Shown in pieces: positions 27,139-34,419 of a stretch of 64,000 nucleotides of DNA (the first letter of the stretch is position 1; every line of letters begins with the position of its first letter). A program made the position numbers and the translations under genes. The notes beneath the pieces are model-generated. The model made no database searches. It was not told where the DNA came from and was given only the letters and a program-made list of their open reading frames with translations. Source of the DNA: an uncultured Clostridia bacterium (GTDB lineage Bacteria; Bacillota; Clostridia; Lachnospirales; Lachnospiraceae); NCBI GenBank assembly GCA_937895705.1, contig CALBKM010000045.1, positions 62,001 through 126,000 on the forward strand, given 5' to 3'.

Positions 27139-27591
27139 TTACCTCCTCTTCATCCGTTCATCGTTCTCTGTGACCATACATGCTTCATTATACAACCTCA
27201 AAGAATCCAACACCTGTCCTTGTTTTTCTTCCGGAATCCGCTGCCACACTGCTTTAAACTTCAGGTACATATCATGTTCGATTTTTTCAAATCGCTCCTG
27301 TCCCTTTTGCAGCAGGGTTAATTCCACATATCGTCGGTCTTCCCTGGACGGTTTGCGTTCCACAAACTCTTTCTGTACCAATTCTTCTACCGAACGACTG
27401 ATTGCACTCTTATCCGTGCGAAGAATCTCCGCTAATTCCTTTATCGAAATCCCCGGCTTTCTTCCGATCTCTACAATCAAAAAACACTGCGTCTGACTTA
27501 CCCCGCAACAACAGCAATCCGCCTGATTCATATAACCCAGATGACATTCCAACTGCCTTGTATACTCACGAAACTGCTTGATAGAATCCAT
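27139..27591 (-). CDS. MarR-family transcriptional regulator
   Basis: A 150-residue winged-helix regulator (ISIKELAEILRTDKSAISRSVEELVQKEFVERKPSREDRRYVEL is the helix-turn-helix and wing region in its order: KELAEIL, SAISRSVEEL, EDRRYV). A Cys-rich segment CCCCGVSQTQC near residues 26-36 is unusual for MarR proteins and could bind a metal or react with oxidants. A 7-7-7 dyad over the promoter (27634-27654) predicts autorepression of this gene and the downstream C_GCAxxG protein. Confidence 0.92.
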   Translation of the reverse strand: MDSIKQFREYTRQLECHLGYMNQADCCCCGVSQTQCFLIVEIGRKPGISIKELAEILRTDKSAISRSVEELVQKEFVERKPSREDRRYVELTLLQKGQERFEKIEHDMYLKFKAVWQRIPEEKQGQVLDSLRLYNEACMVTENDERMKRR

Positions 27592-27621
27592 TCTGCCCTC
27601 TCTCCTTCTTATGTTTCATTC

Positions 27622-27654
27622 ATCATACAACATATAGTTGCTTTTGTCAACTAT
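27622..27654 (-). promoter_or_regulatory. Promoter and operator of the MarR operon
   Basis: On the minus strand TTGACA (27645-27650) and TATGAT (27622-27627) are spaced 17 bases apart. The dyad ATAGTTG (27634-27640) / CAACTAT (27648-27654) lies within the promoter, overlapping the -35 box. Confidence 0.85.
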
Positions 27655-27702
27655 TGATTTTATAAACTTTTTTAACATTTAATTTAGTGAGCAATAAAAA
27701 AA

Positions 27703-27983
27703 GGGAACCGCGCCCCTTTGCATAAACGAAAATCCTCCGGCATAAATGATTTCTTTGAATTTGTGAAGGATATTAGATTTTCTTATTGTCCCATTCGTTT
27801 TCAGCAACGCTCAGACAAGGAGGGCTGAGCGAGGTCGCCGCGCAACAAGGAGGTTGCGTCAGACCGGTTGCGTCCCTTTCATCAATGCACTTTGGGACAA
27901 TTAGAAAATATTATATCCGTAACCCATGAAAAGAAATTATTTATGCCGGAGGATTTCCGGTTCAACAACAACCCGCGGTTCCC
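27703..27983 (+). ncRNA. Structured palindromic RNA/element, copy A
   Basis: Fills the gap between the MarR and PspC genes. Outer arms GGGAACCGCG (27703-27712) / CGCGGTTCCC (27974-27983); an 18-bp perfect stem 27730-27747 / 27939-27956; inner stems GGATAT (27768-27773) / ATATCC (27913-27918) and TTGTCCCA (27786-27793) / TGGGACAA (27893-27900). The core 27800-27873 starts TCAGCAACG and ends CCGGTTGCGT; it holds two hairpins with AAGGAG loops separated by GAGCGAGG. Copy B at 32531-32813 shares order and core sequence. Strand is set by the core orientation shared by both copies; the transcribed strand is not known. No start codon or coding pattern is seen. Confidence 0.75.
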
Positions 27984-27998
27984 GTTCTGTGCCTTAGC

Positions 27999-28190
27999 TT
28001 ACGCTTCCGGCATAATCAATGCTGCAATGATGTACGCAAGCAATCCGCCTCCGGCACAAAGGGAAAGCAACACCCAGATCAAACGAACCACCGTCGGGTC
28101 CAGATTCAAATACTCGGCGAAACCTCCGCACACACCGCATAACTTTCTGTCGTCTCTCGACTTTGCCAATCTCTTATTCTGCATCTCCAT
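27999..28190 (-). CDS. PspC-domain small membrane protein
   Basis: A 63-residue PspC-domain protein: KRLAKSRDDRKLCGVCGGF then AEYLNLDPTVVRLIWVLLSL, the full PspC signature, followed by a second membrane helix. PspC proteins sense or respond to envelope stress. It is 20 bases after the DUF4097 gene, so the two form an operon. In many Firmicutes, PspC and DUF4097 genes occur together in envelope-stress operons. Confidence 0.93.
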   Translation of the reverse strand: MEMQNKRLAKSRDDRKLCGVCGGFAEYLNLDPTVVRLIWVLLSLCAGGGLLAYIIAALIMPEA

Positions 28191-28210
28191 ACATTTATCT
28201 CCTCTCTTAT

Positions 28211-29041
28211 TTACTTATAGAAGCGAACATCCACTTTTCCGATGCCGCACTTTATGTTCATCCGGCTCTCCGCCGAAGATGTTCCGTGACTTCGCTTTCC
28301 GCTTCCGTCGATTTCGATATTCCCGAAATCAATCTCTCCCAAACCGCAATTTAACTCTCCGCGATATTCCTCCTGCTCGCCGCGCACCGCAAGTTCCATG
28401 GAACCCACGCCGCAATCCGCCGTTGTGTCACCGTCAAAAATACCGGATACCTCCATTTCTCCCACACCGCACACCAGCTCTGCGTTCACCAGTGCCACAT
28501 CTTCCGCAAAAAAAGCACCTGCACCCACATTAAATTTCGCCAGTTCCGTAGCTGTAAGCCGTTCCGCATTCAACTCTCCGGCGCCCACCGTCAGGTACAA
28601 CTTTTTCGCGGTGATCTCCTCCATGGCAATATCCGCCGCTCCGAAGTCAAACAAGGCACTTTCAAGTTCGGCATCCTTCGGTATGGTCAACGTAATCTTT
28701 GCATCGTCCAAGTCGGATTTTAACCATTTGGAGGACCAGGCCGAATCCACGTCCAACGTAATCTTTAATTCTCCGTTCTCCAGGCGGTCCGAAATCGTTG
28801 CATGAGCTAACGATTCATACTCGAGAATATAATCTTGTGTATCCCCGGTCACTATATCGATTTCACAGGCCCCCGCTTCAAATATCAGTGCATTCACCGG
28901 TCCTTTAAAAACTCTGGTTCCGCTCTCGCCTTGCAAACGTTCGCCTTTATCCGAACCCTGCTTCAAAAAAATCAATCCGACTGCAAGTAAAATCATTGCG
29001 GCACCGATTATAATAAAAACAATTTGCTTCGCACTCTTCAT
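28211..29041 (-). CDS. DUF4097-type beta-helix protein with N-terminal membrane anchor
   Basis: A 276-residue protein with an N-terminal membrane helix (IVFIIIGAAMILLAVGLIF) and an extracellular repeat domain. Short repeats alternate hydrophobic and small residues (GACEIDI, GAADIAM, GAGELNA, GAGAFFA, GVGEMEV, GVGSMEL, GLGEIDF, GIGKVDV), the pattern of DUF4097/DUF2807 right-handed beta-helix domains. Such proteins pair with PspC and sensors of envelope stress. The gene leads the operon; promoter at 29085-29113. Confidence 0.88.
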   Translation of the reverse strand: MKSAKQIVFIIIGAAMILLAVGLIFLKQGSDKGERLQGESGTRVFKGPVNALIFEAGACEIDIVTGDTQDYILEYESLAHATISDRLENGELKITLDVDSAWSSKWLKSDLDDAKITLTIPKDAELESALFDFGAADIAMEEITAKKLYLTVGAGELNAERLTATELAKFNVGAGAFFAEDVALVNAELVCGVGEMEVSGIFDGDTTADCGVGSMELAVRGEQEEYRGELNCGLGEIDFGNIEIDGSGKRSHGTSSAESRMNIKCGIGKVDVRFYK

Positions 29042-29084
29042 CTGTTTCTGCCTCCTATATCGTCTCGTTCTTTGAACTGTCCCT

Positions 29085-29113
29085 ATTGTATGTCACTTTT
29101 TTTCCGAATGCAA
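29085..29113 (-). promoter_or_regulatory. Promoter of the DUF4097-PspC operon
   Basis: TTGCAT (29108-29113) and TACAAT (29085-29090) on the minus strand, 17-base spacing. It is divergent from the BlaI promoter about 110 bases to the right. Confidence 0.7.
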
Positions 29114-29225
29114 TAGAGTTAACCGTATTCTAATCCAATTCTAATTTTTCAAAAAATGTGTCCGGCAACAAACATACCGATACATTCTTTTTCCTTTTAA
29201 ACTTTAGTTTCTTTGAAAAATGTTC

Positions 29226-29287
29226 TTGACAAATTATTCTACATGGCGTAGAATACAATTAGATTCTACAAAATGTAGAATCTAATT
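29226..29287 (+). promoter_or_regulatory. BlaI-type promoter with two operators
   Basis: TTGACA (29226-29231) and TAGAAT (29249-29254), 17-base spacing. Operator 1 is ATTCTAC (29236-29242) / GTAGAAT (29248-29254), over the -10 box. Operator 2 is a perfect 14-bp dyad 29257-29270 / 29274-29287 with core TACA-AAA-TGTA. Both carry the TACA/TGTA core of BlaI/MecI sites. Confidence 0.93.
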
Positions 29288-29305
29288 CAGAAAGGAGGTA
29301 CTACC

Positions 29306-29671
29306 ATGGCAGATTTACAAATGGGCCCGATCGAATCCCGCTTTGCGGATATTATCTGGGAAAATGAGCCGATTTCCACAACGGAGCTTGTAACCCGCAG
29401 CGAGGAGGCTTTCTCCTGGAAAAAGACAACCACGTATACCGTACTGAAACGTCTTTGCGAAAAAGGTATTTTTCAGACAGTAAAAGGTACCGTAACCTCG
29501 TTAATGTCCCGACAGGAGTTTTACTCCGTACAAAGCGAGAATTTCGTAAACGACACCTTTGACGGTTCTCTTCCGGCTTTCTTTGCCGCATTTACGGCAC
29601 GAAAAGCACTGACACCGGAAGAAATTGCAGAGCTGAAACAAATGATTGATTCTTACGGGGAGGGAACGTAA
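29306..29671 (+). CDS. BlaI/MecI/CopY-family repressor
   Basis: A 121-residue winged-helix repressor (ESRFADIIWENEPISTTELV and FSWKKTTTYTVLKRLCEKG, the BlaI recognition helix region), with a C-terminal dimerisation helix. It would bind the two dyads upstream and repress itself and blaR1-like gene. AAAGGAGG precedes the ATG. Its stop overlaps the next ATG (TAATG), the usual blaI-blaR1 coupling. There is no beta-lactamase gene beside it, so the regulon may be elsewhere or the pair may control itself only. Confidence 0.95.
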   Translation: MADLQMGPIESRFADIIWENEPISTTELVTRSEEAFSWKKTTTYTVLKRLCEKGIFQTVKGTVTSLMSRQEFYSVQSENFVNDTFDGSLPAFFAAFTARKALTPEEIAELKQMIDSYGEGT

Positions 29672-32421
29672 TGGAACGTGTATTTTTCTATATTTTTCAT
29701 ATGAGCCTGATTGCAAGCCTTCTTACGATTGCAGTTCTTGCTCTGCGTATTTTACTGAAACGAACACCAAAAGCATTCTTTTGTGTCTTATGGGGTTTTG
29801 TAGCCGTCCGGCTGATTTTTCCGTTTTCTCCGGAAAGTCCCTTCAGTCTGATCCCAGCAAACTTTACCGTAACAGATTCCGCACTCTCCGGGTATCATTC
29901 TTCCGTAACGGGAACAAATTTACAAGGAACGGACAACTATGTCACTTCACAGAATTTAGGTTCGTCTTCCGAGCCGGTTCAGGTACCGTCGAGCGAGATA
30001 AGCACACTCCCTAACGAAACCGAGTTACCGGAAATTTCCCTTACGTTCCCGGGAAACGCTATCGTTTCACCGGTTCCGGCACCAAAAAATTCCGGTATGG
30101 ATACACTGTTTTTCCGGACTATATCCCTTTTTGCAAGATTTGTCTGGCCGGCTGGTATTCTGGTAATGTTATTTTACGCAAGCACCAGCTATATCCGTAT
30201 TCGCAAAAAGATAAAGGAAACTGTGTGTTTCTCGGACAACATCCTGCTTTGCGATCATACTGCCACCCCGTTTATCCTGGGCATTTTCCGACCTCGCATT
30301 ATTCTTCCGTCCTCAATCGGTCCGGAGGAAGCGGAACATGTAATTGCTCACGAGCGGGCTCACATAAAGCGGCTGGATTATATTTGGAAACCTCTCGGAT
30401 TTATACTGCTTTCCTTCTACTGGTTTAATCCGGTGTTATGGATTGCTTATATCTATCTGTGTAAAGATATCGAACTTGCCTGTGATGAACGAGTGATTCA
30501 AAAGATGGACACGGAATCCATTAAATCCTATTCCTCCACTCTGCTTCACTACAGTATTTCCCGTAAGACCGTTTCTTTTTGTCCGCTGGCTTTCGGAGAA
30601 GTTCATGTGAAAAAAAGGATCAAAAACGTGCTTCACTACAAGCGCCCTGCCTTTTGGGTAATGCTGCTTGCGGTTATTTCCTGTATTGCCGTAGCAGTCT
30701 GCTTTTTGACTGACCCTATTAATAAAAAAACTACAGATACCGCTGATAACCCGGGAGAACTTCTTTTTCTCTCCCTTACATTAAAAGATAACGGCTCCGA
30801 TCTTCCCGGATATAAAATCACCTCGGAACCGTACCTCTGCTTTACCAAAGACGCATTGGCAAACCCTACGATTCCGGTACAGTGGATTAATCACAATTAC
30901 AACCGTGATTTAACCTATGAAGAGCGCTTTGATGTTCTGCGCTATGAAAACGGTTCCTGGAACAGCTGTGCAACCGAAGACTATGTATTTCCGGAAATAT
31001 CCCGTTTACTTCTTCGAAAGACGACCAACAGTGCCACCTATTCCCTGGCCGGATTTGACCTGTCAGGAGACGGCCTCTACCGTTTTCGTGTAGAGCCGAC
31101 GGAAGGACAGTATTTATGGTTTGACTTTGAAGTATATACCGCCTATGAAAACACCGCAGACTCTCTTCCTGATTCCACTCTGCTTTCTATCTCACAGACT
31201 GTTACCAGAGACAGAGTCACCACTACCGGTATCCGCACCGAATATCCTGAGTTATACGATATTCTGTTGAGAAACGGAGATGCGACCGTAACCTGTTTTG
31301 TGGATGAACTCTATTCCGCAGAAAAACACGGATTAAAAGAGTTCTTTATGGCAAAGATTTGCTCCGAGATTACCGGAGTAGGCCTGGAACAGGGAGAATA
31401 TGACCCGGAAACCTGGTGGTCCACCGCAGACCAGTGGCTTCGTATCTACGAAAACCATCTGGCCAAGGAAAAATATAACGAAATGGCCACAGGCGAAGGC
31501 CACCAACCGGCCGGCACGGTAGCGGAATGGAAAAACACCGCACTGCTCTCCGATTCCTACCACCCAAAAACGCCGATGCCTCGTGCTCTTGTCTGGGTAA
31601 ACTATTTTTATAACAGAGAAAAGAACCCGGACGGTTCCTTAGTCATGGAGCTTCCGGAATTCCCGGGAGTTACCCTCTATGCGGATTCACAAGAAATCCG
31701 TGCGGATATTCTCGGAGGAACACAAATCTTGATTACAGCGAGCACCATATGGACAACCTATCTGGCAGATTTAAACAATGACAGTTACCCGGAAATTTGT
31801 TCTACCGTCAGCACCGAAGCATCACCGTCTGACTTGGGCATCGTAGTTTATGATCTCAAAAACAAAAGCTCCTACGTGCTTCAGGATTCCGACCGCTACA
31901 GCTATACTCTGTTCGGCGACTATGACTCCATGTTTGTACGACAAATTGACCGTTCCGGCACAGAACCGGATTTCATCGGAAAGCTGATTTTAAACACCTG
32001 CCAAGACACCTCTGCTACCTTGTCCTTACTTGCTGTAGACGAAGCGCTCTATAAAAGTGCGTGGGTATTATCTTATTCACAAATTGACCTGACAAGCTAC
32101 AGCAAGCTGTATGCGAACTTAGCGATGGGAGAAAGTCGCTGGACCGGAAACGATTTCCAGCCGATCTGCTATATCGTTACGCCTGAGGATTGGAATGCGT
32201 TTATCGCTGCATACCCGGAGGTAAAGGTATGGAAGAACCGTCAGATTCTTACCCTTAAGGAAGCCTTTGATGCCGATATGACAACCACCATGGAACACTA
32301 TCAAGCCAAGGACTATTCCACAACATTCTTCCTGTCGCCTCATGGCCTGACCTTAGGAGCCACAAACTATCCTCGTCCAAATGGTTTTTCTCAGACACAT
32401 AAGTCGGACACAGACGTCTAG
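29671..32421 (+). CDS. BlaR1/M56-family metallopeptidase sensor with long extracellular domain
   Basis: A 916-residue BlaR1-like protein. The first ~370 residues hold four membrane helices and the M56 zinc protease motif VIAHERAHIKRLDYIWK (HExxH-like HERAH), with CDERVIQKM matching the BlaR1 ELACDERV motif. The extracellular C-terminal ~540 residues do not resemble a penicillin-binding SxxK domain; the segment DLNNDSYPEICS looks like an FG-GAP-type calcium loop. So the ligand is probably not a beta-lactam. It would be cleaved or activated by an outside signal and then destroy the repressor. Terminator at 32447-32484. Confidence 0.88.
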   Translation: MERVFFYIFHMSLIASLLTIAVLALRILLKRTPKAFFCVLWGFVAVRLIFPFSPESPFSLIPANFTVTDSALSGYHSSVTGTNLQGTDNYVTSQNLGSSSEPVQVPSSEISTLPNETELPEISLTFPGNAIVSPVPAPKNSGMDTLFFRTISLFARFVWPAGILVMLFYASTSYIRIRKKIKETVCFSDNILLCDHTATPFILGIFRPRIILPSSIGPEEAEHVIAHERAHIKRLDYIWKPLGFILLSFYWFNPVLWIAYIYLCKDIELACDERVIQKMDTESIKSYSSTLLHYSISRKTVSFCPLAFGEVHVKKRIKNVLHYKRPAFWVMLLAVISCIAVAVCFLTDPINKKTTDTADNPGELLFLSLTLKDNGSDLPGYKITSEPYLCFTKDALANPTIPVQWINHNYNRDLTYEERFDVLRYENGSWNSCATEDYVFPEISRLLLRKTTNSATYSLAGFDLSGDGLYRFRVEPTEGQYLWFDFEVYTAYENTADSLPDSTLLSISQTVTRDRVTTTGIRTEYPELYDILLRNGDATVTCFVDELYSAEKHGLKEFFMAKICSEITGVGLEQGEYDPETWWSTADQWLRIYENHLAKEKYNEMATGEGHQPAGTVAEWKNTALLSDSYHPKTPMPRALVWVNYFYNREKNPDGSLVMELPEFPGVTLYADSQEIRADILGGTQILITASTIWTTYLADLNNDSYPEICSTVSTEASPSDLGIVVYDLKNKSSYVLQDSDRYSYTLFGDYDSMFVRQIDRSGTEPDFIGKLILNTCQDTSATLSLLAVDEALYKSAWVLSYSQIDLTSYSKLYANLAMGESRWTGNDFQPICYIVTPEDWNAFIAAYPEVKVWKNRQILTLKEAFDADMTTTMEHYQAKDYSTTFFLSPHGLTLGATNYPRPNGFSQTHKSDTDV

Positions 32422-32446
32422 TATTTAATCATCTTTATAACACATC

Positions 32447-32484
32447 AAGAAAGGGCTGCCACTGCGACAGCCCTTTCTTTAATC
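32447..32484 (+). terminator. Terminator of the blaI-blaR1 operon
   Basis: AAGAAAGGGCTG (32447-32458) and CAGCCCTTTCTT (32468-32479), a perfect 12-bp stem with a 9-base loop, then T-containing TTAATC. Confidence 0.85.
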
Positions 32485-32530
32485 TCCTATCGATTTTGAA
32501 TCCTTCTGGTACACAACCGCCACAAAATCC

Positions 32531-32813
32531 GTGCCCTACTTTTAAAGGAATGGAATATAAAAGAACCGTATACCGTAAAATATGCTTCGCATTCAGTGTA
32601 GGATGTTAGACTTTCTTATTACTCCGTTTTTTATCAGCAACGATCAAACAGGAAGTTTGAGCGAGGGCACCATAAGACAAGGATGTCGCATAAGCCCGGT
32701 TGCGTTAATTTCTGTTCTCCATATCGGAGTAATTAGAAAGACTACATCCGAAACACATAAGAAGCACTTTTACGGTATACGGTTCTTTTTCTTTCATCGA
32801 AAAAATCGGGCAC
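32531..32813 (+). ncRNA. Structured palindromic RNA/element, copy B
   Basis: Same order of parts as copy A at 27703-27983. Outer left arm begins GTGCCC (32531-32536) and pairs with GGGCAC (32808-32813) of the purF terminator. A perfect 22-bp stem is 32559-32580 / 32768-32789. Inner stems are GGATGT (32601-32606) / ACATCC (32744-32749) and TTACTCCG (32619-32626) / CGGAGTAA (32725-32732). The core 32633-32705 holds hairpin TCAAAC-AGGAA-GTTTGA, GAGCGAGG, hairpin GAC-AAGGAT-GTC, then CCCGGTTGCGT. Compared with copy A, stem bases change in compensating pairs. It lies between convergent genes. Confidence 0.78.
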
Positions 32814-32838
32814 AGGCTTTTTAACAAGCCCGTGCCCG
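32798..32838 (-). terminator. Terminator of the PurF-like gene
   Basis: CGGGCACAGGCTT (32807-32819) with AAGCCCGTGCCCG (32826-32838), one G-T pair; on the minus strand followed by ATTTTTTC. Its 3' half also pairs with the left arm of copy B. Confidence 0.9.
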
Positions 32839-32861
32839 AAGGATTCAATATCAATATGTCC

Positions 32862-34262
32862 CTACTCTCTTCCGCTACAGCAATACGTACACAACTTACT
32901 CGGATCAAGTCCTACCGCGTCAATCATGTCACCCAGGTGTTGGAACCGTAAGGAAGTAAAATTAAGCTTCTTTCTGATTTGCTCTACCATATCATTGTAC
33001 TTTGTAGATTCCGGATCGATATACTCCTCTAAATCCACATCCATCTTTCCTTCACGTTCCGCAATGATACGTCTCGTAATGAGGTCCATCTCCGATTTGG
33101 AACGTGAGAAATTCAAATACTTACAACCGAACATAAGCGGCGGACAAGCGGTACGGATATGTACTTCCTTGGCTCCGCTCTGATATAAAAATTCCGTAGT
33201 TTCACTAAGCTGAGTTCCGCGCACGATGGAGTCGTCGATTAAAAGCAATCTCTTATCCTGAATCAAGTCATGCACCGGAAGCATTTTCATCTTCGCAATC
33301 ATGTTACGTTGACTCTGGGTAGTCGGCATAAAGGAACGCTGCCAGGTCGGCGTATATTTAATAAACGGTCTGGAAAACGGAATCCCGGAAGCATTTGCGT
33401 AACCGATGGCATGCGGTGTACCGGAATCCGGAATACCGGCAACACTGTCCGGTTTTACATCGTCACGCTTTGCGAGCTTTGCACCGCAATTGTAACGCAT
33501 ACTTTCTACACTGATTCCCTCATAAGAGGAGGATGAATATCCGTAATATACCCAAAGGAACGAACAAATTCGCATCTCACTGCCCGGATTTGCAAGGGTA
33601 ATCACTGCCTCCGGCGTCATAACAACGACTTCTCCCGGTCCCAACTCTTTATAGTCCTGATAACCTAAATTCAAATATGCAAAGCTCTCAAAGGAAGCAC
33701 AAAAAGCACCGTCCTTCTTACCGATGGCAACCGGAGTTCTGCCGTACTTATCACGTGCCACATAGATTCCCTTCGGGGTCATCACTAAGATGGTCATGGA
33801 GCCCTGAATCATGTCCTGGGCATACTGAATTCCTTCCACCAGATTTCCCTGTTGATTGATAAGCGCTGCCGTAAGCTCCGTGGCATTGATATCACCGCCG
33901 CTCATCTCAAGGAAATGAGAACCGCCGTTATCAAAAATCTTCCTCACCAAATCTTCCGTATTGTTAATCTTACCTACCGTAATAATGGCATAGGTGCCGT
34001 GATGGGAACGCACCAAAAGCGGCTGCGGCTCGAAATCGGAAATACAACCGATACCGATATTTCCCTTCAGCTCGTTTACATCTTTTTCAAACTTGGTACG
34101 AAACGGAGAATTCTCGATATTGTGAATGGAACGATTAAACTCGCCGTCACCGTATACTGCCATACCACCGCGTCTGGTACCCAGATGGGAATGATAGTCT
34201 GTTCCGAAAAATAAATCAAATACACAATCCTCTTTTGAGGCTACTGCAAAAAATCCGCCCAT
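32862..34262 (-). CDS. purF: PurF-like amidophosphoribosyltransferase lacking the N-terminal catalytic Cys
   Basis: A 466-residue PurF homologue. The C-terminal half has the PRPP-binding motif LLLIDDSIVRGTQLSE and the Cys pair TYCCSGRE at the end. Normal PurF is processed to expose Cys1 (Cys-Gly-Ile/Val) as the glutaminase nucleophile. Here the start at 34262, fixed by GGAGG 8 bases upstream, gives MGGFFAVASKED, with no Cys at position 1. Thus glutamine hydrolysis should be lost and ammonia could be used instead, or the protein is a non-canonical paralogue. It is solitary, not in a pur operon. Confidence 0.85.
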   Translation of the reverse strand: MGGFFAVASKEDCVFDLFFGTDYHSHLGTRRGGMAVYGDGEFNRSIHNIENSPFRTKFEKDVNELKGNIGIGCISDFEPQPLLVRSHHGTYAIITVGKINNTEDLVRKIFDNGGSHFLEMSGGDINATELTAALINQQGNLVEGIQYAQDMIQGSMTILVMTPKGIYVARDKYGRTPVAIGKKDGAFCASFESFAYLNLGYQDYKELGPGEVVVMTPEAVITLANPGSEMRICSFLWVYYGYSSSSYEGISVESMRYNCGAKLAKRDDVKPDSVAGIPDSGTPHAIGYANASGIPFSRPFIKYTPTWQRSFMPTTQSQRNMIAKMKMLPVHDLIQDKRLLLIDDSIVRGTQLSETTEFLYQSGAKEVHIRTACPPLMFGCKYLNFSRSKSEMDLITRRIIAEREGKMDVDLEEYIDPESTKYNDMVEQIRKKLNFTSLRFQHLGDMIDAVGLDPSKLCTYCCSGRE

Positions 34263-34375
34263 TTGCCAATCCTCCGATTCTATTCCGTCGTATCTCGTAT
34301 GATATAACTCCCTAGCCAAACAATACAAACCACGTCCTATATTGTAATATAAATTCTCACGGAACGCAATACGCA

Positions 34376-34404
34376 AATTTGACGGATTTCAAACGAAATC
34401 CGCC
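34376..34404 (-). terminator. Probable terminator of the metal-ATPase gene
   Basis: GACGGATTTC (34381-34390) and GAAATCCGCC (34395-34404) form a 10-bp stem with one mismatch and a 4-base loop. The following T-run is short (AAATTT). It ends the P-type ATPase transcript. Confidence 0.5.
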
Positions 34405-34419
34405 AAAAGAATTGGTTAC

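Noticed and set aside
27868..28533. 221-residue open frame on the plus strand across copy A and the DUF4097 gene
   Set aside because: It is antisense to two well-supported genes and has no ribosome binding site; its sequence is low-complexity Arg/Pro-rich, typical of a shadow frame.
27703..32813. Copies A and B as standard IS elements
   Set aside because: At ~280 bases there is no transposase frame and no clear flanking target duplication was seen; a non-autonomous element remains possible.
34263..34376. 38-codon extension of PurF upstream that would hide the lack of Cys1
   Set aside because: GGAGG with correct spacing marks the ATG at 34262, and the extension has no family similarity; it also has no Cys at position 1.
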